Shown: one piece after another, positions 43,724 through 52,713 of the stretch | Layout of the letters: the number at the start of each line of letters is the position of its first letter | Numbering within the stretch: the stretch's first letter is position 1 | DNA from: F0422 sp003992255 | GTDB lineage: Bacteria > Bacillota > Negativicutes > Veillonellales > Veillonellaceae | Length of the DNA: 64,000 nucleotides | Direction: 5' to 3' | Assembly: GCF_003992255.1 (NCBI RefSeq) | Contig: NZ_RQVA01000006.1 | Location: 1-64,000 of the forward strand | Translations under genes and position numbers: made by a program | Notes under the pieces: model-generated | What the model was told of the DNA's origin: nothing | The model's input: only the letters and a program-made list of their open reading frames with translations | Database searches by the model: none

Positions 43724-46700
43724 TTTAAATCCCATTTTTTCCATAATAATGAACAGCATAGGAATGATTGCCACCCCAAAGAATGTAGCTGTAATCATAC
43801 CAAATACTACTGTTACGCCCAAGGATGCACGGGCACCTGCGCCAGCGCCACTTGCCAACATCAATGGCAAACATCCAATGATGAATGCTAAGGACGTCAT
43901 CAAAATCGGACGTAACCGAATCTTCGCTGCTTCAATAGCGGCATCTACATAGTTCATACCTCTTTCATCAACACGAATCTTAGCATATTCGATGATTAAG
44001 ATGGCATTCTTCGCTGCCAAGCCCACTAATGTAAGTAAGCCGATTTGGAAGTAAATATCCAAGGCAAAGAAATGTGTAGATTTCATCATGGCACCAATCA
44101 TATTGAATAACCATGGACCAAGAACAGCACCAAAGATACCTGTTGGAACAGATAATAATACTGCAAATGGCACTTTCCAAGATTCATACAAGGCAGCCAA
44201 CACAAGGAATACAAAGACAATACCGAATCCAAAGATAATCAACACTTGAGACCCCGCTTTGATTTCCTCACGAGTTTGTCCACCCCAATCATAGGTATAT
44301 CCTTGTGGCAATGTATTTTTCGCCACTTCTTCTAATGCTTTGATAGCATCACCAGAGCTGACACCTTGGTTAGTATTACCACCGATGCTCACTGCTGGGA
44401 AGTTGTTATATCGTGTTACCACAAAGGCAGATGTCGTTTTTTGCGGTGTAATATACGTATCAACTGGCACCATTTGACCTGCAGCGTTACGAACAGTTAA
44501 CAGATGATTCATACTAGGATCGGTACGGAACTGATTGTCCGCTTGTAACATAACTTTGTAGTTTTTACCAAACTTAGTAAAGTCATTTAACTGCATACCA
44601 CCATAATATCCTTGTAAGGCTGTATAAATATCTGTCACCGCTACGCCATCACGAGCCGCTCTATCACGATTCACATCAAAATTATAGGATGGTGTGGCCG
44701 TATTGAAAGTCGTATAAATACTGCGGAACTCAGGACGTTTTTGAGCTTCTCCTAAGAACTGTTGCACTACCGCATTCATTTGTTCTGTACTATGACCCGC
44801 TTTATTGATGAGGTACATGGAGAAACCACCTGTATTACCAAGACCTGGGAGGGATGGTGGATTCAACGGAATAATCGTTCCTCGTGGGTCCTTAGAACCA
44901 TGGATGAAAGTATTTCTAATCTTCGAACCAAGCTGTTGATCTGGTTGCGTTCTTTCATCCCAATCAATTAAGGATGTAAAGATGGCACCACCACTAGTTT
45001 GTGCCGTTCCTGACAAGACATCAAAACCTGGCACTGTGATCGTACCATTCATATCTTTATCTTCATTCAAGAAGTGACCTAAATCAGTTAACACATCTTT
45101 TGTACGGCTAGAAGTAGCCCCTGGCGGCAAGGATACCGCAACCAGAAAATAGCCACTATCTTCAGCAGGTACGAATCCACTTGGCACCATACGCATCATA
45201 CCAAAAGCTGCACCTAAGAAGATAGCCAATGCCAACCATGTGGCCCATAGACGATTGGACCAACGAGCTAAAAGAATACCATACTGATCGATTCTTCGAT
45301 CCAAGAATCCATTAAACCACTCCAAGAAACGACCCACTATATTAGTAGTCTCTTTTGGCTTATGTGGTTTTAACATAATACCACACAATGCAGGCGTCAA
45401 TGTCAATGCTACAAAGGCAGAATTAATAACAGAAATAGCTACTGTTAAAGCGAATTGTTTATACAATACCCCCGTTAAACCACCCATGAAGGCCACTGGA
45501 ACGAATACGGAAATCAATACAAAGGCAATACCAATAACAGGGCCTTGTACTTTTTCCATGGCTGCCACAGTAGCCGCTTTTGGTTTCAACCCATTGTAGC
45601 GCATTTCATATTCTACAGCTTCGATTACGACGATGGCATCATCCACGACGAGGCCAATCGCTAACACCATGGCTAGCAAAGTCAATGTATTAACAGTAAA
45701 GCCCATTACTTGGAACGCCGCAAAAGTACCAATCAAAGATACTGGCACTGCAATCATTGGAATCACTGTAGACTGCCATGTTTGCAAGAACAAGTACACA
45801 ATTATCGCTACGAGAATCAAGGCTTCTGCAAAGGTTTTTACTACTTCTTTCATAGAAGCTTTTACGAATTTTGTATTATCTACAATAATCTTCGCTTGCA
45901 TATCCGGTGGGAATGCTTCTTCTTGTTGGTGAATAACCTCTTTTACAGCATTGATTGTTTCTAATGTATTCGCATCATTCGTTAATGAAACAGCAAATAC
46001 AGCTACTGGTTTATCATTGCCCGTTTCTTTTGAGAAGCTTGTAGGCTCTACAGAATAACTTTGTGCCCCTAATTCAACACGAGCTACATCTTTTAAATGC
46101 AATAAATTATTCTTTTTATCTTTTTTAATTACGATATTTTCAAATTCTGAAATTTCAGCCAAACGACCTTGTACTTTCACAGATGTGTTGAAAGCTTGAT
46201 CTTTGTCAATTGGATCGGAACCTAACGCACCTGCTGCAGCCTGTTTGTTTTGACTGCGAATCGCATTGCTTACATCTGTTATGGTAACGCCATACTTAGA
46301 CATTTTTGTAGGGTCTAGCCAAATGCGCATAGCATAGTCAGCACCGAACTCCTGCACTGTACCCACACCATTCACAGATTGGATGGCATCCATCATGTAG
46401 TTAGTGGCATAGTTTTTCAAGAAAGTTCTATCATAACTACCATTTGGCGATACCAAGGAGAATACCATGGCCATATCACCAGAAGATTTCGTAGTGGTCA
46501 CGCCCACCGTTTGTACTTCGGATGGCAAGGATGCCAAGGCACGGGCTACACGGTTTTGTACGTTTACCGTATCCATATCGGCATCAGTTCCTTGCTCAAA
46601 TTGAACTGTCAAGTTATAAGAACCATCCCCTGTACTCGTGGATTTCATATAATCCATATTTTGGACGCCAACGATTTGTTTTTCGATGACTGCCGCTACC

Positions 46701-46879
46701 GATTCGCTTACAACCTCAGCATTGGCACCCATATAGGCAGTACGAACCTGTACCTGTGGTGGTGAAATCTGTGGATATCTATCGATTGGCAGTTTTGATA
46801 AGGAAATCAACCCTAGCAATGTAATAATAATAGAGATTACGATGGCAAAGATAGGGCGATTAATAAAGAATTTTGACAC
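43715..46879 (-). CDS. RND (HAE1 family) efflux permease, AcrB-like
   Basis: 1054 aa, full length. Opens MSKFFINRPIFAIVISI; twelve membrane segments in two halves with large periplasmic loops. The proton-relay Asp pair is in AIGLVVDDAIVVIEAVE (about residues 400-415). Inner-membrane pump that exports drugs, dyes or detergents through a periplasmic adaptor and an outer-membrane channel. Starts 9 nt after the adaptor gene. No TolC-type channel gene is adjacent, so it probably uses one encoded elsewhere. Its local repressor gene is broken (48036-48621). Confidence 0.95.
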   Translation of the reverse strand: MSKFFINRPIFAIVISIIITLLGLISLSKLPIDRYPQISPPQVQVRTAYMGANAEVVSESVAAVIEKQIVGVQNMDYMKSTSTGDGSYNLTVQFEQGTDADMDTVNVQNRVARALASLPSEVQTVGVTTTKSSGDMAMVFSLVSPNGSYDRTFLKNYATNYMMDAIQSVNGVGTVQEFGADYAMRIWLDPTKMSKYGVTITDVSNAIRSQNKQAAAGALGSDPIDKDQAFNTSVKVQGRLAEISEFENIVIKKDKKNNLLHLKDVARVELGAQSYSVEPTSFSKETGNDKPVAVFAVSLTNDANTLETINAVKEVIHQQEEAFPPDMQAKIIVDNTKFVKASMKEVVKTFAEALILVAIIVYLFLQTWQSTVIPMIAVPVSLIGTFAAFQVMGFTVNTLTLLAMVLAIGLVVDDAIVVIEAVEYEMRYNGLKPKAATVAAMEKVQGPVIGIAFVLISVFVPVAFMGGLTGVLYKQFALTVAISVINSAFVALTLTPALCGIMLKPHKPKETTNIVGRFLEWFNGFLDRRIDQYGILLARWSNRLWATWLALAIFLGAAFGMMRMVPSGFVPAEDSGYFLVAVSLPPGATSSRTKDVLTDLGHFLNEDKDMNGTITVPGFDVLSGTAQTSGGAIFTSLIDWDERTQPDQQLGSKIRNTFIHGSKDPRGTIIPLNPPSLPGLGNTGGFSMYLINKAGHSTEQMNAVVQQFLGEAQKRPEFRSIYTTFNTATPSYNFDVNRDRAARDGVAVTDIYTALQGYYGGMQLNDFTKFGKNYKVMLQADNQFRTDPSMNHLLTVRNAAGQMVPVDTYITPQKTTSAFVVTRYNNFPAVSIGGNTNQGVSSGDAIKALEEVAKNTLPQGYTYDWGGQTREEIKAGSQVLIIFGFGIVFVFLVLAALYESWKVPFAVLLSVPTGIFGAVLGPWLFNMIGAMMKSTHFFALDIYFQIGLLTLVGLAAKNAILIIEYAKIRVDERGMNYVDAAIEAAKIRLRPILMTSLAFIIGCLPLMLASGAGAGARASLGVTVVFGMITATFFGVAIIPMLFIIMEKMGFKRH

Positions 46880-46888
46880 AATATCACC

Positions 46889-48055
46889 CTAATTACCTTT
46901 CTCAATATCTTCCTTGCTTAATAAAGTTGCCTTAACTTCTGCTCCATTTTTCGCTTTTGTTAAGCCGTCAACAACGATTTCATCGCCTACTGTTAAGCCT
47001 TTCCCATCTTTGGAAGGACGAATGATAGTGTATTTACCACTAGTACCACTTGTTGTTACTGGTACTTGTTCTACTTTACCATCTCGGATGACCATCACAA
47101 ATGTTTTATCCAGTACTTGTAATAAAGCACGAGACGGCACTAAAATTGCCCCTTGAATAGTTTCACCGCTAGTAATAACGGATGCATACATATTTGGTAA
47201 CAACATATGATTTGGATTTGGGAATGCTGCTTTTAAAATCAACTGACCTGTACCGCTATCTAAGTTTTTCGCAGCTTCCACAATGCGACCTTTAATTGTG
47301 CTTACAATTTTGTGATTATCATCGTAAGTACCATAGATTTCACCATTGGACAATTTCAATTCTACTTCGCCATCTACAGAACGATGTGCTTTTTTATATT
47401 CTAAGTACTCCGCTTCACTCATGCTAAATTGTACATATACTGGATCTGTAGAGTTCAATGTGACAAGTGCTGTTTGACCAGCTGTAACAAAGGTCCCTAG
47501 ATCTACATCATCCATTTCCAATGTACCATCAAATGGCGCATATACAACTGTATCTTGCAAATTATTTTCCGCTAAGCGGATTTGTGCTTCCATCGCTTCT
47601 AAGGCAGCGCGATTTTGGGCCGCCACACTCGCTTGTGTATCCAGTGTTTGGCGGGCAATGGCATCTTCATTTGCCAATGTTTGATAGCGTTGTAAATCGA
47701 CTTGAGAGTTTTGGTACGCTGCGCTAGATCGTGCTGCATTGGCTTGTGCACTAGCTAGGTTCGCTTCGTATTGACGTCCATCGAGACGATACAATGCTTG
47801 ACCGGCTTTTACCGTGTCGCCCCCTTTTACATATTTTTCAACAACTCGACCGGATACATTCGCTCGAATCACAATAGAATTTTGTGCCAATACAGTACCA
47901 TTGAAAGATTCTTGTACATTTGTATCAGTAGCTGTGATTTTATAGGAGTTAACCTCCGTTGGACCTTGCCCCGGAGCTTGTCCACCACAACCAGATACAA
48001 GTACAAGGGCTGCCAAGCTAGCTGCCACTAAACCATTATACGCTTGTTTTTTCAT
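46889..48055 (-). CDS. RND periplasmic adaptor lipoprotein, AcrA/MexA-like
   Basis: 388 aa. Lipoprotein signal with lipobox LVSGC (Cys23), a substrate of the Lgt encoded at 9872. Then lipoyl half-motif (IVIRANVSGRVVEKYVKGGDTVKAG), a helical hairpin rich in Ala/Gln (about 95-160), second lipoyl half (VVYAPFDGTLEMDDVDLG), beta-barrel and membrane-proximal domain. Bridges the permease and the outer-membrane channel. Its start overlaps the end of the tetR remnant by 20 nt. Confidence 0.95.
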   Translation of the reverse strand: MKKQAYNGLVAASLAALVLVSGCGGQAPGQGPTEVNSYKITATDTNVQESFNGTVLAQNSIVIRANVSGRVVEKYVKGGDTVKAGQALYRLDGRQYEANLASAQANAARSSAAYQNSQVDLQRYQTLANEDAIARQTLDTQASVAAQNRAALEAMEAQIRLAENNLQDTVVYAPFDGTLEMDDVDLGTFVTAGQTALVTLNSTDPVYVQFSMSEAEYLEYKKAHRSVDGEVELKLSNGEIYGTYDDNHKIVSTIKGRIVEAAKNLDSGTGQLILKAAFPNPNHMLLPNMYASVITSGETIQGAILVPSRALLQVLDKTFVMVIRDGKVEQVPVTTSGTSGKYTIIRPSKDGKGLTVGDEIVVDGLTKAKNGAEVKATLLSKEDIEKGN

Positions 48056-48621
48056 TCATTTCACCCTTATTTGTAATACCCTGTAATATAACTGAAATAA
48101 CCTTTGGCATATATTTATAAATATCCTCATGATGATTGGAGCTTTCAAACACAATGCGTCGTACAGCACCTTGCAACATCATAATGATAATATCAACATC
48201 CACATAGCGAGCAATAGTTCCTTGCTCTTGTTGGTGTAGTAAATAGTGTTTAAGTAAGTCCCAATCTTTCTTGAACAAAGTTTTCAACGTTTCTTGTAGT
48301 TGCGGTATATAAGAAGATTTCTATGAAAGATTCTCCACTGAAAGCCGCATACAAATTTGATCGTACTCTAAAATACCTATTTAATACTTCTTCTACAGTA
48401 AGACTTTTATTGTTCACAATATTCTCATGCTGTCTGTAAAAGTCTTCTGCCCCATGGACTAAAATGGTTTCTACAATTTCATGTTTAGAACGAAATTGTT
48501 CATACAACGTACGTTTACTAATAGTCAATGCTTTTGCTAAATCATCCATGCGGAATGATATGCCTTGCTCTTCAATCATTATGGCCGCCGCTGCTAAAAT
48601 TTTCTCTTTAACGGTAACCAA
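48036..48621 (-). pseudogene. TetR/AcrR family regulator gene with a frameshift
   Basis: Frame 1 (TTG start, AGGAGG 6 nt upstream) gives 123 residues: a good TetR helix-turn-helix (IEEQGISFRMDDLAKALTIS, then KRTLYEQFRSKHEIVETIL) and the first ligand-domain helices, then after GESFIEI it runs into an unrelated frame and stops. The second frame carries PQLQETLKTLFKKDWDLLKH and the rest of the ligand domain. Joined length is 586 nt, one base more than 195 codons, so one inserted base (or two lost) explains it. The shift is near 48315. The short product still has the DNA-binding part but could not dimerise normally. Real mutation or an assembly error both possible. Confidence 0.85.
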
Positions 48622-48687
48622 TATAGTCCTCCTTTCACACTCTCTTGTATAAACACTAAAAACTCAATCTACATTGTTCAGTACCAC

Positions 48688-48705
48688 TTTTAAGTTTACT
48701 TAAAA
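48688..48705. promoter_or_regulatory. Palindromic candidate operator of the tetR-RND operon
   Basis: Perfect 18-bp palindrome with arms TTTTAAGT and ACTTAAAA around two bases, 67 nt upstream of the tetR start. Size and symmetry suit a TetR-family dimer. Confidence 0.6.
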
Positions 48706-48722
48706 TAGGAACAAATGTCAAA

Positions 48723-50039
48723 CTAAGAAAGTAGCCAATCTACTATACTTACTACATGTATACCATCATAATCATCATCTAATGCCAAATCCATAGAAAG
48801 AACTATTTTTTTATAGTTATTAGGAATTTTTTGTAATGGTTTTAGCTCTCTTTGTCTTACTGTTTCATCCTTCATTGTTTCCGTTACTTGAATATAAAGT
48901 TTTTCCGTTGCTGTTGTTGCAATAAAATCCACTTCTAATGTATCTACCTTACCAATAGCTACATCGTATCCTCTTCGCAATAGCTCAAGATATACTACAT
49001 TTTCTAAAGCATGCCCTCGATCCCTATCACGTATTCCTAGCAAATAATTACGCAATCCCATATCGACAATGTAGTACTTACCCAAGGTACGCAAATATTC
49101 TTTTCCTTTTATATCAAATCGTTTGACATCATAGAATAAATAGGTTTCTTTTAACGCGCCTATATAAGCAGCAATCGTTTGATTGGCAGGCTTCCCTTGT
49201 TTTTCACGATTCACTATCATCTGTTCAGATACAAGAGTATTGCTAATAGAGTTAAATGATGTAGTATTTCCAATATTATCGGCTAAAAATAAAATTATTT
49301 TTCTAAGTAATTCTGCATCGGTGACTTGCCGTCCTTTACGATTTCTTTCACGCTCTAAAATATCACGCACCACTACAGTAGAATACACGCCATCTAATAG
49401 TATGAAAGCTTTATCCTGTTCTAATCCTACATCTGCTATCCCTGGCATGCCACCATACCGCATATACGCATCGAATAAATCACTTAGTTCTACAATATCC
49501 TGTTGCTCATTCACTGCGCGTTTCTTAACATGTCCCATGGGCGTTTTATATTCTGTAACTTGATATCCGTGAAAGTCTATAAATTCACTAAACGATAACG
49601 GATACATTTTAATTTCAACATATCTTCCAGATAAATAAGTGGAATATTCCGATGATAACAAATACGAATTGGACCCCGTAATATAAATATCGCAATTAAA
49701 ATCTACTCGGAACGAATTAATAGCTAATTCCCACTGATCAATCTTCTGAAGTTCATCAAAAAATAAATAGTATGTATTCTCTGTGGTAACTTTATTTTTC
49801 ACATAATTGTATAAATCCTTATAGGTCATTTCTTGAAATGTTAAAGATTCAAAATTAATGGCTATAATTTGCTCCTCAGGGATTCCTTGCCGTATTAAAT
49901 ATTCCTGCATTAAAAGCATTAAGCTAGATTTTCCACAACGTCTGATTCCAGTGATGACTTTAACAGGTTCTGTATCTTTAAAAGCAATCAGCTGTTCTAA
50001 ATATTTGTGTCGTACTTTTAATTGTTTCCTACGATTCAT
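48723..50039 (-). CDS. AAA_14/DUF4143 ATPase
   Basis: 438 aa from the ATG after AGGAG (MNRRKQLKV). N-terminal AAA_14 domain with P-loop GIRRCGKSSLMLLMQEYL (about residues 32-50) and Walker B YLFFDELQKID, sensor region ITGSNSYLLSSE and LSGRYVEIKMYPLSF. C-terminal DUF4143 domain, which is restriction-nuclease-like (DTLEVDFIA, then LYIQVTETMKDE, matching a D-x-n-E-x-K style site). Such genes are common, scattered and often transferred; role unknown, with defence or toxin-antitoxin-like control suggested for some. Upstream there is an operator-like tandem repeat. Monocistronic. Confidence 0.85.
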   Translation of the reverse strand: MNRRKQLKVRHKYLEQLIAFKDTEPVKVITGIRRCGKSSLMLLMQEYLIRQGIPEEQIIAINFESLTFQEMTYKDLYNYVKNKVTTENTYYLFFDELQKIDQWELAINSFRVDFNCDIYITGSNSYLLSSEYSTYLSGRYVEIKMYPLSFSEFIDFHGYQVTEYKTPMGHVKKRAVNEQQDIVELSDLFDAYMRYGGMPGIADVGLEQDKAFILLDGVYSTVVVRDILERERNRKGRQVTDAELLRKIILFLADNIGNTTSFNSISNTLVSEQMIVNREKQGKPANQTIAAYIGALKETYLFYDVKRFDIKGKEYLRTLGKYYIVDMGLRNYLLGIRDRDRGHALENVVYLELLRRGYDVAIGKVDTLEVDFIATTATEKLYIQVTETMKDETVRQRELKPLQKIPNNYKKIVLSMDLALDDDYDGIHVVSIVDWLLS

Positions 50040-50065
50040 TCGTATCACTCCTTTTACATGTATTA

Positions 50066-50155
50066 TACCCCAAACTTCTATTTTTAGAAAGTTTAGGGCA
50101 TTAATACCCCAAACTTTTATTTTTCAAGAGTTTAGGGCATGAATACCCTAAATTT
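50066..50155 (-). repeat. Tandem 39-nt inverted-repeat units at the AAA_14 gene promoter
   Basis: Two full copies (50066-50104, 50105-50143) and a third half copy. Each unit has inverted halves CCCCAAACTT and AAGTTTAGGG. The TATAAT at 50062-50067 (minus strand), with TTTCTA 17 nt upstream inside copy 1, places the promoter in the repeat, so a repressor binding here would block it. Confidence 0.7.
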
Positions 50156-50163
50156 ACAAACAA

Positions 50164-50190
50164 AAAATGCCACGTCTTAGCGTAGCATTT
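50164..50190 (-). terminator. Rho-independent terminator region between the AAA_14 and dgt genes
   Basis: Minus strand hairpin AAATGCTACG / CGTGGCATTT followed by TTTG, 14 nt past the dgt stop codon. Confidence 0.75.
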
Positions 50191-50203
50191 CTGTAAAAGC
50201 AAA

Positions 50204-51190
50204 TTAATTGTCCCATACTTTCGGGATATAATATTCTGTAAATAGTTTGATGGCATAGTTATCCGTCAGTCCCGCCACATAATCCACGATATCTTGGTCT
50301 GTGATAGGATTATCATGGTGGATTTCATGACGAATTTCTTCTGGATGCTCTTTATAATACATAAAGAGGTGTTTTACTACATAATCGCCTTTATTTCGAT
50401 CTGGAATTAATGAAGGAGCACGATAGACTCGTTCAAACATAAAGCGACGGAAAATATTCATGGTTTCTACCCCACGGTCCGACATGGAAATCACAGGTTG
50501 ATCCATAGAAGATGTCACCATATCTGTCACCATAGCCGTAATCATCTTAGAATGGGTATCTCCAAAGACTTGTACCACTTCTTTCGGCAAATCATCTACC
50601 TTTAGCATATGTGCACGCAGTGCATCATCAAAATCATGGCATAAGTACGCAATACGGTCAGCTGTACGAATAATTTGCCCCTCTAGAGTAATCGGTATAT
50701 GAGAACCTGTATGACCTAAAATACCATCACGAACTGCCGTAGTTAAGTTGAGTCCTCGTCCATTTTTTTCAATACTTTCCACCATGCGCAAGCTCTGTTC
50801 ATTATGATTGAAATGGCCTACCATATCACGAAGAGCATATTCCCCTACATGACCAAATGGCGTGTGTCCCACATCATGGCCCATAGCGATAGCTTCTGTC
50901 AAATCTTCATTCAAACGCAAAGCACGGGCAATAGTCCGACCAATTTGACCTACTTCCAAAGTATGTGTCATACGAGTTCGGTAATGATCTCCAGGTGCAA
51001 TATAAACCTGAGTTTTATGTTTTAATCGGCGGAAACATTTACTATGAAGAATACGATCCCGATCCCGCTGAAAATCTGTCCGATACGGATCTTGTTCTTC
51101 TTCACGGTCACGCACAGACTCTCTGCTCTTAGCTGCATAAGGACTTAGAATCGTGTATTCTCGTTCTTCTAGCATTTCACGAATACTCAT
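50204..51190 (-). CDS. dgt: dGTP triphosphohydrolase-like HD protein
   Basis: 328 aa from the ATG after GAGGAGG (MSIREMLEEREY). HD domain with RRLKHKTQVYIAPGDHYRTR, THTLEVGQIGRTIA and GHDVGHTPFGHVGE, where His and Asp residues bind the metal. Family members hydrolyse dGTP or other dNTPs to the nucleoside and triphosphate; the short form (about 330 aa) is often a broad dNTPase. Directly follows the ppsR gene (15 nt). Confidence 0.9.
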   Translation of the reverse strand: MSIREMLEEREYTILSPYAAKSRESVRDREEEQDPYRTDFQRDRDRILHSKCFRRLKHKTQVYIAPGDHYRTRMTHTLEVGQIGRTIARALRLNEDLTEAIAMGHDVGHTPFGHVGEYALRDMVGHFNHNEQSLRMVESIEKNGRGLNLTTAVRDGILGHTGSHIPITLEGQIIRTADRIAYLCHDFDDALRAHMLKVDDLPKEVVQVFGDTHSKMITAMVTDMVTSSMDQPVISMSDRGVETMNIFRRFMFERVYRAPSLIPDRNKGDYVVKHLFMYYKEHPEEIRHEIHHDNPITDQDIVDYVAGLTDNYAIKLFTEYYIPKVWDN

Positions 51191-51205
51191 ATGACACCTC
51201 CTCAC

Positions 51206-52024
51206 TTATCGCGTTTCCATGACGCGATTTTTTTGAATGATTTGCATTACCATTCCTGCCGTTTCCTCAATGGATTTGTTTGTCACATCAAGGACGGGAC
51301 AATGCAACCGTCTCATCACAGTTTTTGCGTAATTTAATTCTTCTTCAATACGGCTTACATTCGCATAGTTAGCGTCTGCATGTAACCCCATTGTACGAAG
51401 ACGTTCTTCACGAATATTGTTTAGTTTGAAAGGATCAATAATTAACCCCACAATTTTGCGACCAGGGATTTGGAATAATTCCTCTGGCAAAGGTACTTCT
51501 GGTACCAATGGCAAGTTGGCAGCTTTTATTTTTTTGTAGGCTAAGAACATGGACAATGGTGTCTTACTTGTACGAGAAATACCAATAATGACAATATCTG
51601 CTTTTTCAAAACCTTTTGGATTTTTCCCATCATCATATTTCACAGCAAATTCAATAGCCTCTACCTTTTTAAAATATTCTTGGTCTAGCTTATGAATCAT
51701 ACCCGGTGCCAATCGAGGCTCAGTCTCTGTCATGGTTCCCACTGCATTCATCACTGGGCCCATGATATCCACGGATTGCACCCCTTGCTCTTTACAAGCC
51801 ATATCCAAGTAAGCACGAAGATCTGGCGATACAATAGTATGACAGATTACATGTCCACCAGCCGCTGCCTCTTTCACTACTTCATTGATTTGTAATTCAT
51901 CATTAATATAGGGCACACGAACAATATCAATTGTTTCTTTATCATATTGACTCGCCGTAGCACGCGCCACAGATTCTGCTGTTTCCCCTAAAGAATCAGA
52001 GATTGCATAAATAATTTTAGCCAT
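51206..52024 (-). CDS. ppsR: PEP synthase/PPDK regulatory protein (bifunctional kinase and phosphorylase)
   Basis: 272 aa from the ATG after TAGGAGT (MAKIIYAISDS). The DUF299 family: IYAISDSLGETAESVARA at the N-terminus and a P-loop-like IVIIGISRTSKTPLSMFLAYK (about residues 145-165). These proteins switch pyruvate phosphate dikinase or PEP synthase off and on by ADP-dependent phosphorylation of the Thr next to the catalytic His, and by removing it. Its likely target, ppsA, is two genes away at 52714. Overlap of the longer frame with ccpN is avoided by this start. Confidence 0.93.
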   Translation of the reverse strand: MAKIIYAISDSLGETAESVARATASQYDKETIDIVRVPYINDELQINEVVKEAAAGGHVICHTIVSPDLRAYLDMACKEQGVQSVDIMGPVMNAVGTMTETEPRLAPGMIHKLDQEYFKKVEAIEFAVKYDDGKNPKGFEKADIVIIGISRTSKTPLSMFLAYKKIKAANLPLVPEVPLPEELFQIPGRKIVGLIIDPFKLNNIREERLRTMGLHADANYANVSRIEEELNYAKTVMRRLHCPVLDVTNKSIEETAGMVMQIIQKNRVMETR

Positions 52025-52032
52025 ACTTACTC

Positions 52033-52662
52033 CTATCGTTTTCCACAATCCCAGAATAAACGAGTCACTGTCGTCTTTGAAATACGACCTAGCACTCGAT
52101 ATTCCTTATTTGCTTCTAATAATACCTTATCTATCACAGGGACGCAATCAATTTCGAAATCAATCATCCGTTCTACTGCTTCCACAACAGGCATATCCGG
52201 GTATGCTACTACTACTTTACTGGTCGGTGTCATAATCATAGAAATAGGCATAGTGTTTAAATCAGATCCACCTAAGGAAGCTCGTAATAAATCCTTACGA
52301 GATACTACACCTTTTAATATGCCATCATCACAGATTAAGATAGTTCCCACATCTTCTGTAAACATGGTCACAATCGTATCGTACACAGATGTAGTAGAGC
52401 TCACTGCCACCACACTGGACATGACTTGTGCCACTGTAAAGCTGTTGATTTCAGCAGCTAAGGGATTATTCGCCACTTTACCCACATAGTAATACCCTAC
52501 CTTAGGGCGTGCGTCTAAAATACCCATCATCGTTAATACCGTCAAATCTGACCGCAAGGCTGACCTCGTTAACTCCAATTTTGTAGCGATGGCTTTCCCT
52601 GTAATAGGCCCCTCTTGCTGTACGATTTGCACGATCGATTCTTGTCGTTTTGAAAGATTCAT
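52033..52662 (-). CDS. ccpN: CcpN-like transcriptional regulator, HTH plus CBS pair
   Basis: 209 aa. N-terminal winged helix-turn-helix (residues 1-60, LSKRQESIVQIVQQEGPITG, then SALRSDLTVLTMMGILDARP) and two CBS domains (about 75-195, with DVGTILICDDGILKGVVSRKD). In Bacillus CcpN represses gluconeogenic genes and senses ATP/ADP; it is often next to ppsR (yqfL), as here. It probably controls ppsA or its own operon. Confidence 0.9.
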   Translation of the reverse strand: MNLSKRQESIVQIVQQEGPITGKAIATKLELTRSALRSDLTVLTMMGILDARPKVGYYYVGKVANNPLAAEINSFTVAQVMSSVVAVSSTTSVYDTIVTMFTEDVGTILICDDGILKGVVSRKDLLRASLGGSDLNTMPISMIMTPTSKVVVAYPDMPVVEAVERMIDFEIDCVPVIDKVLLEANKEYRVLGRISKTTVTRLFWDCGKR

Positions 52663-52713
52663 ACTATTACCTTTCTATGAAAAAGGAGACTCCTTCCAGA
52701 GCCCCCTTATGTA

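Noticed and set aside
46379..46765. 128-codon plus-strand frame opposite the RND permease gene
   Set aside because: Shadow frame of a well-supported gene.
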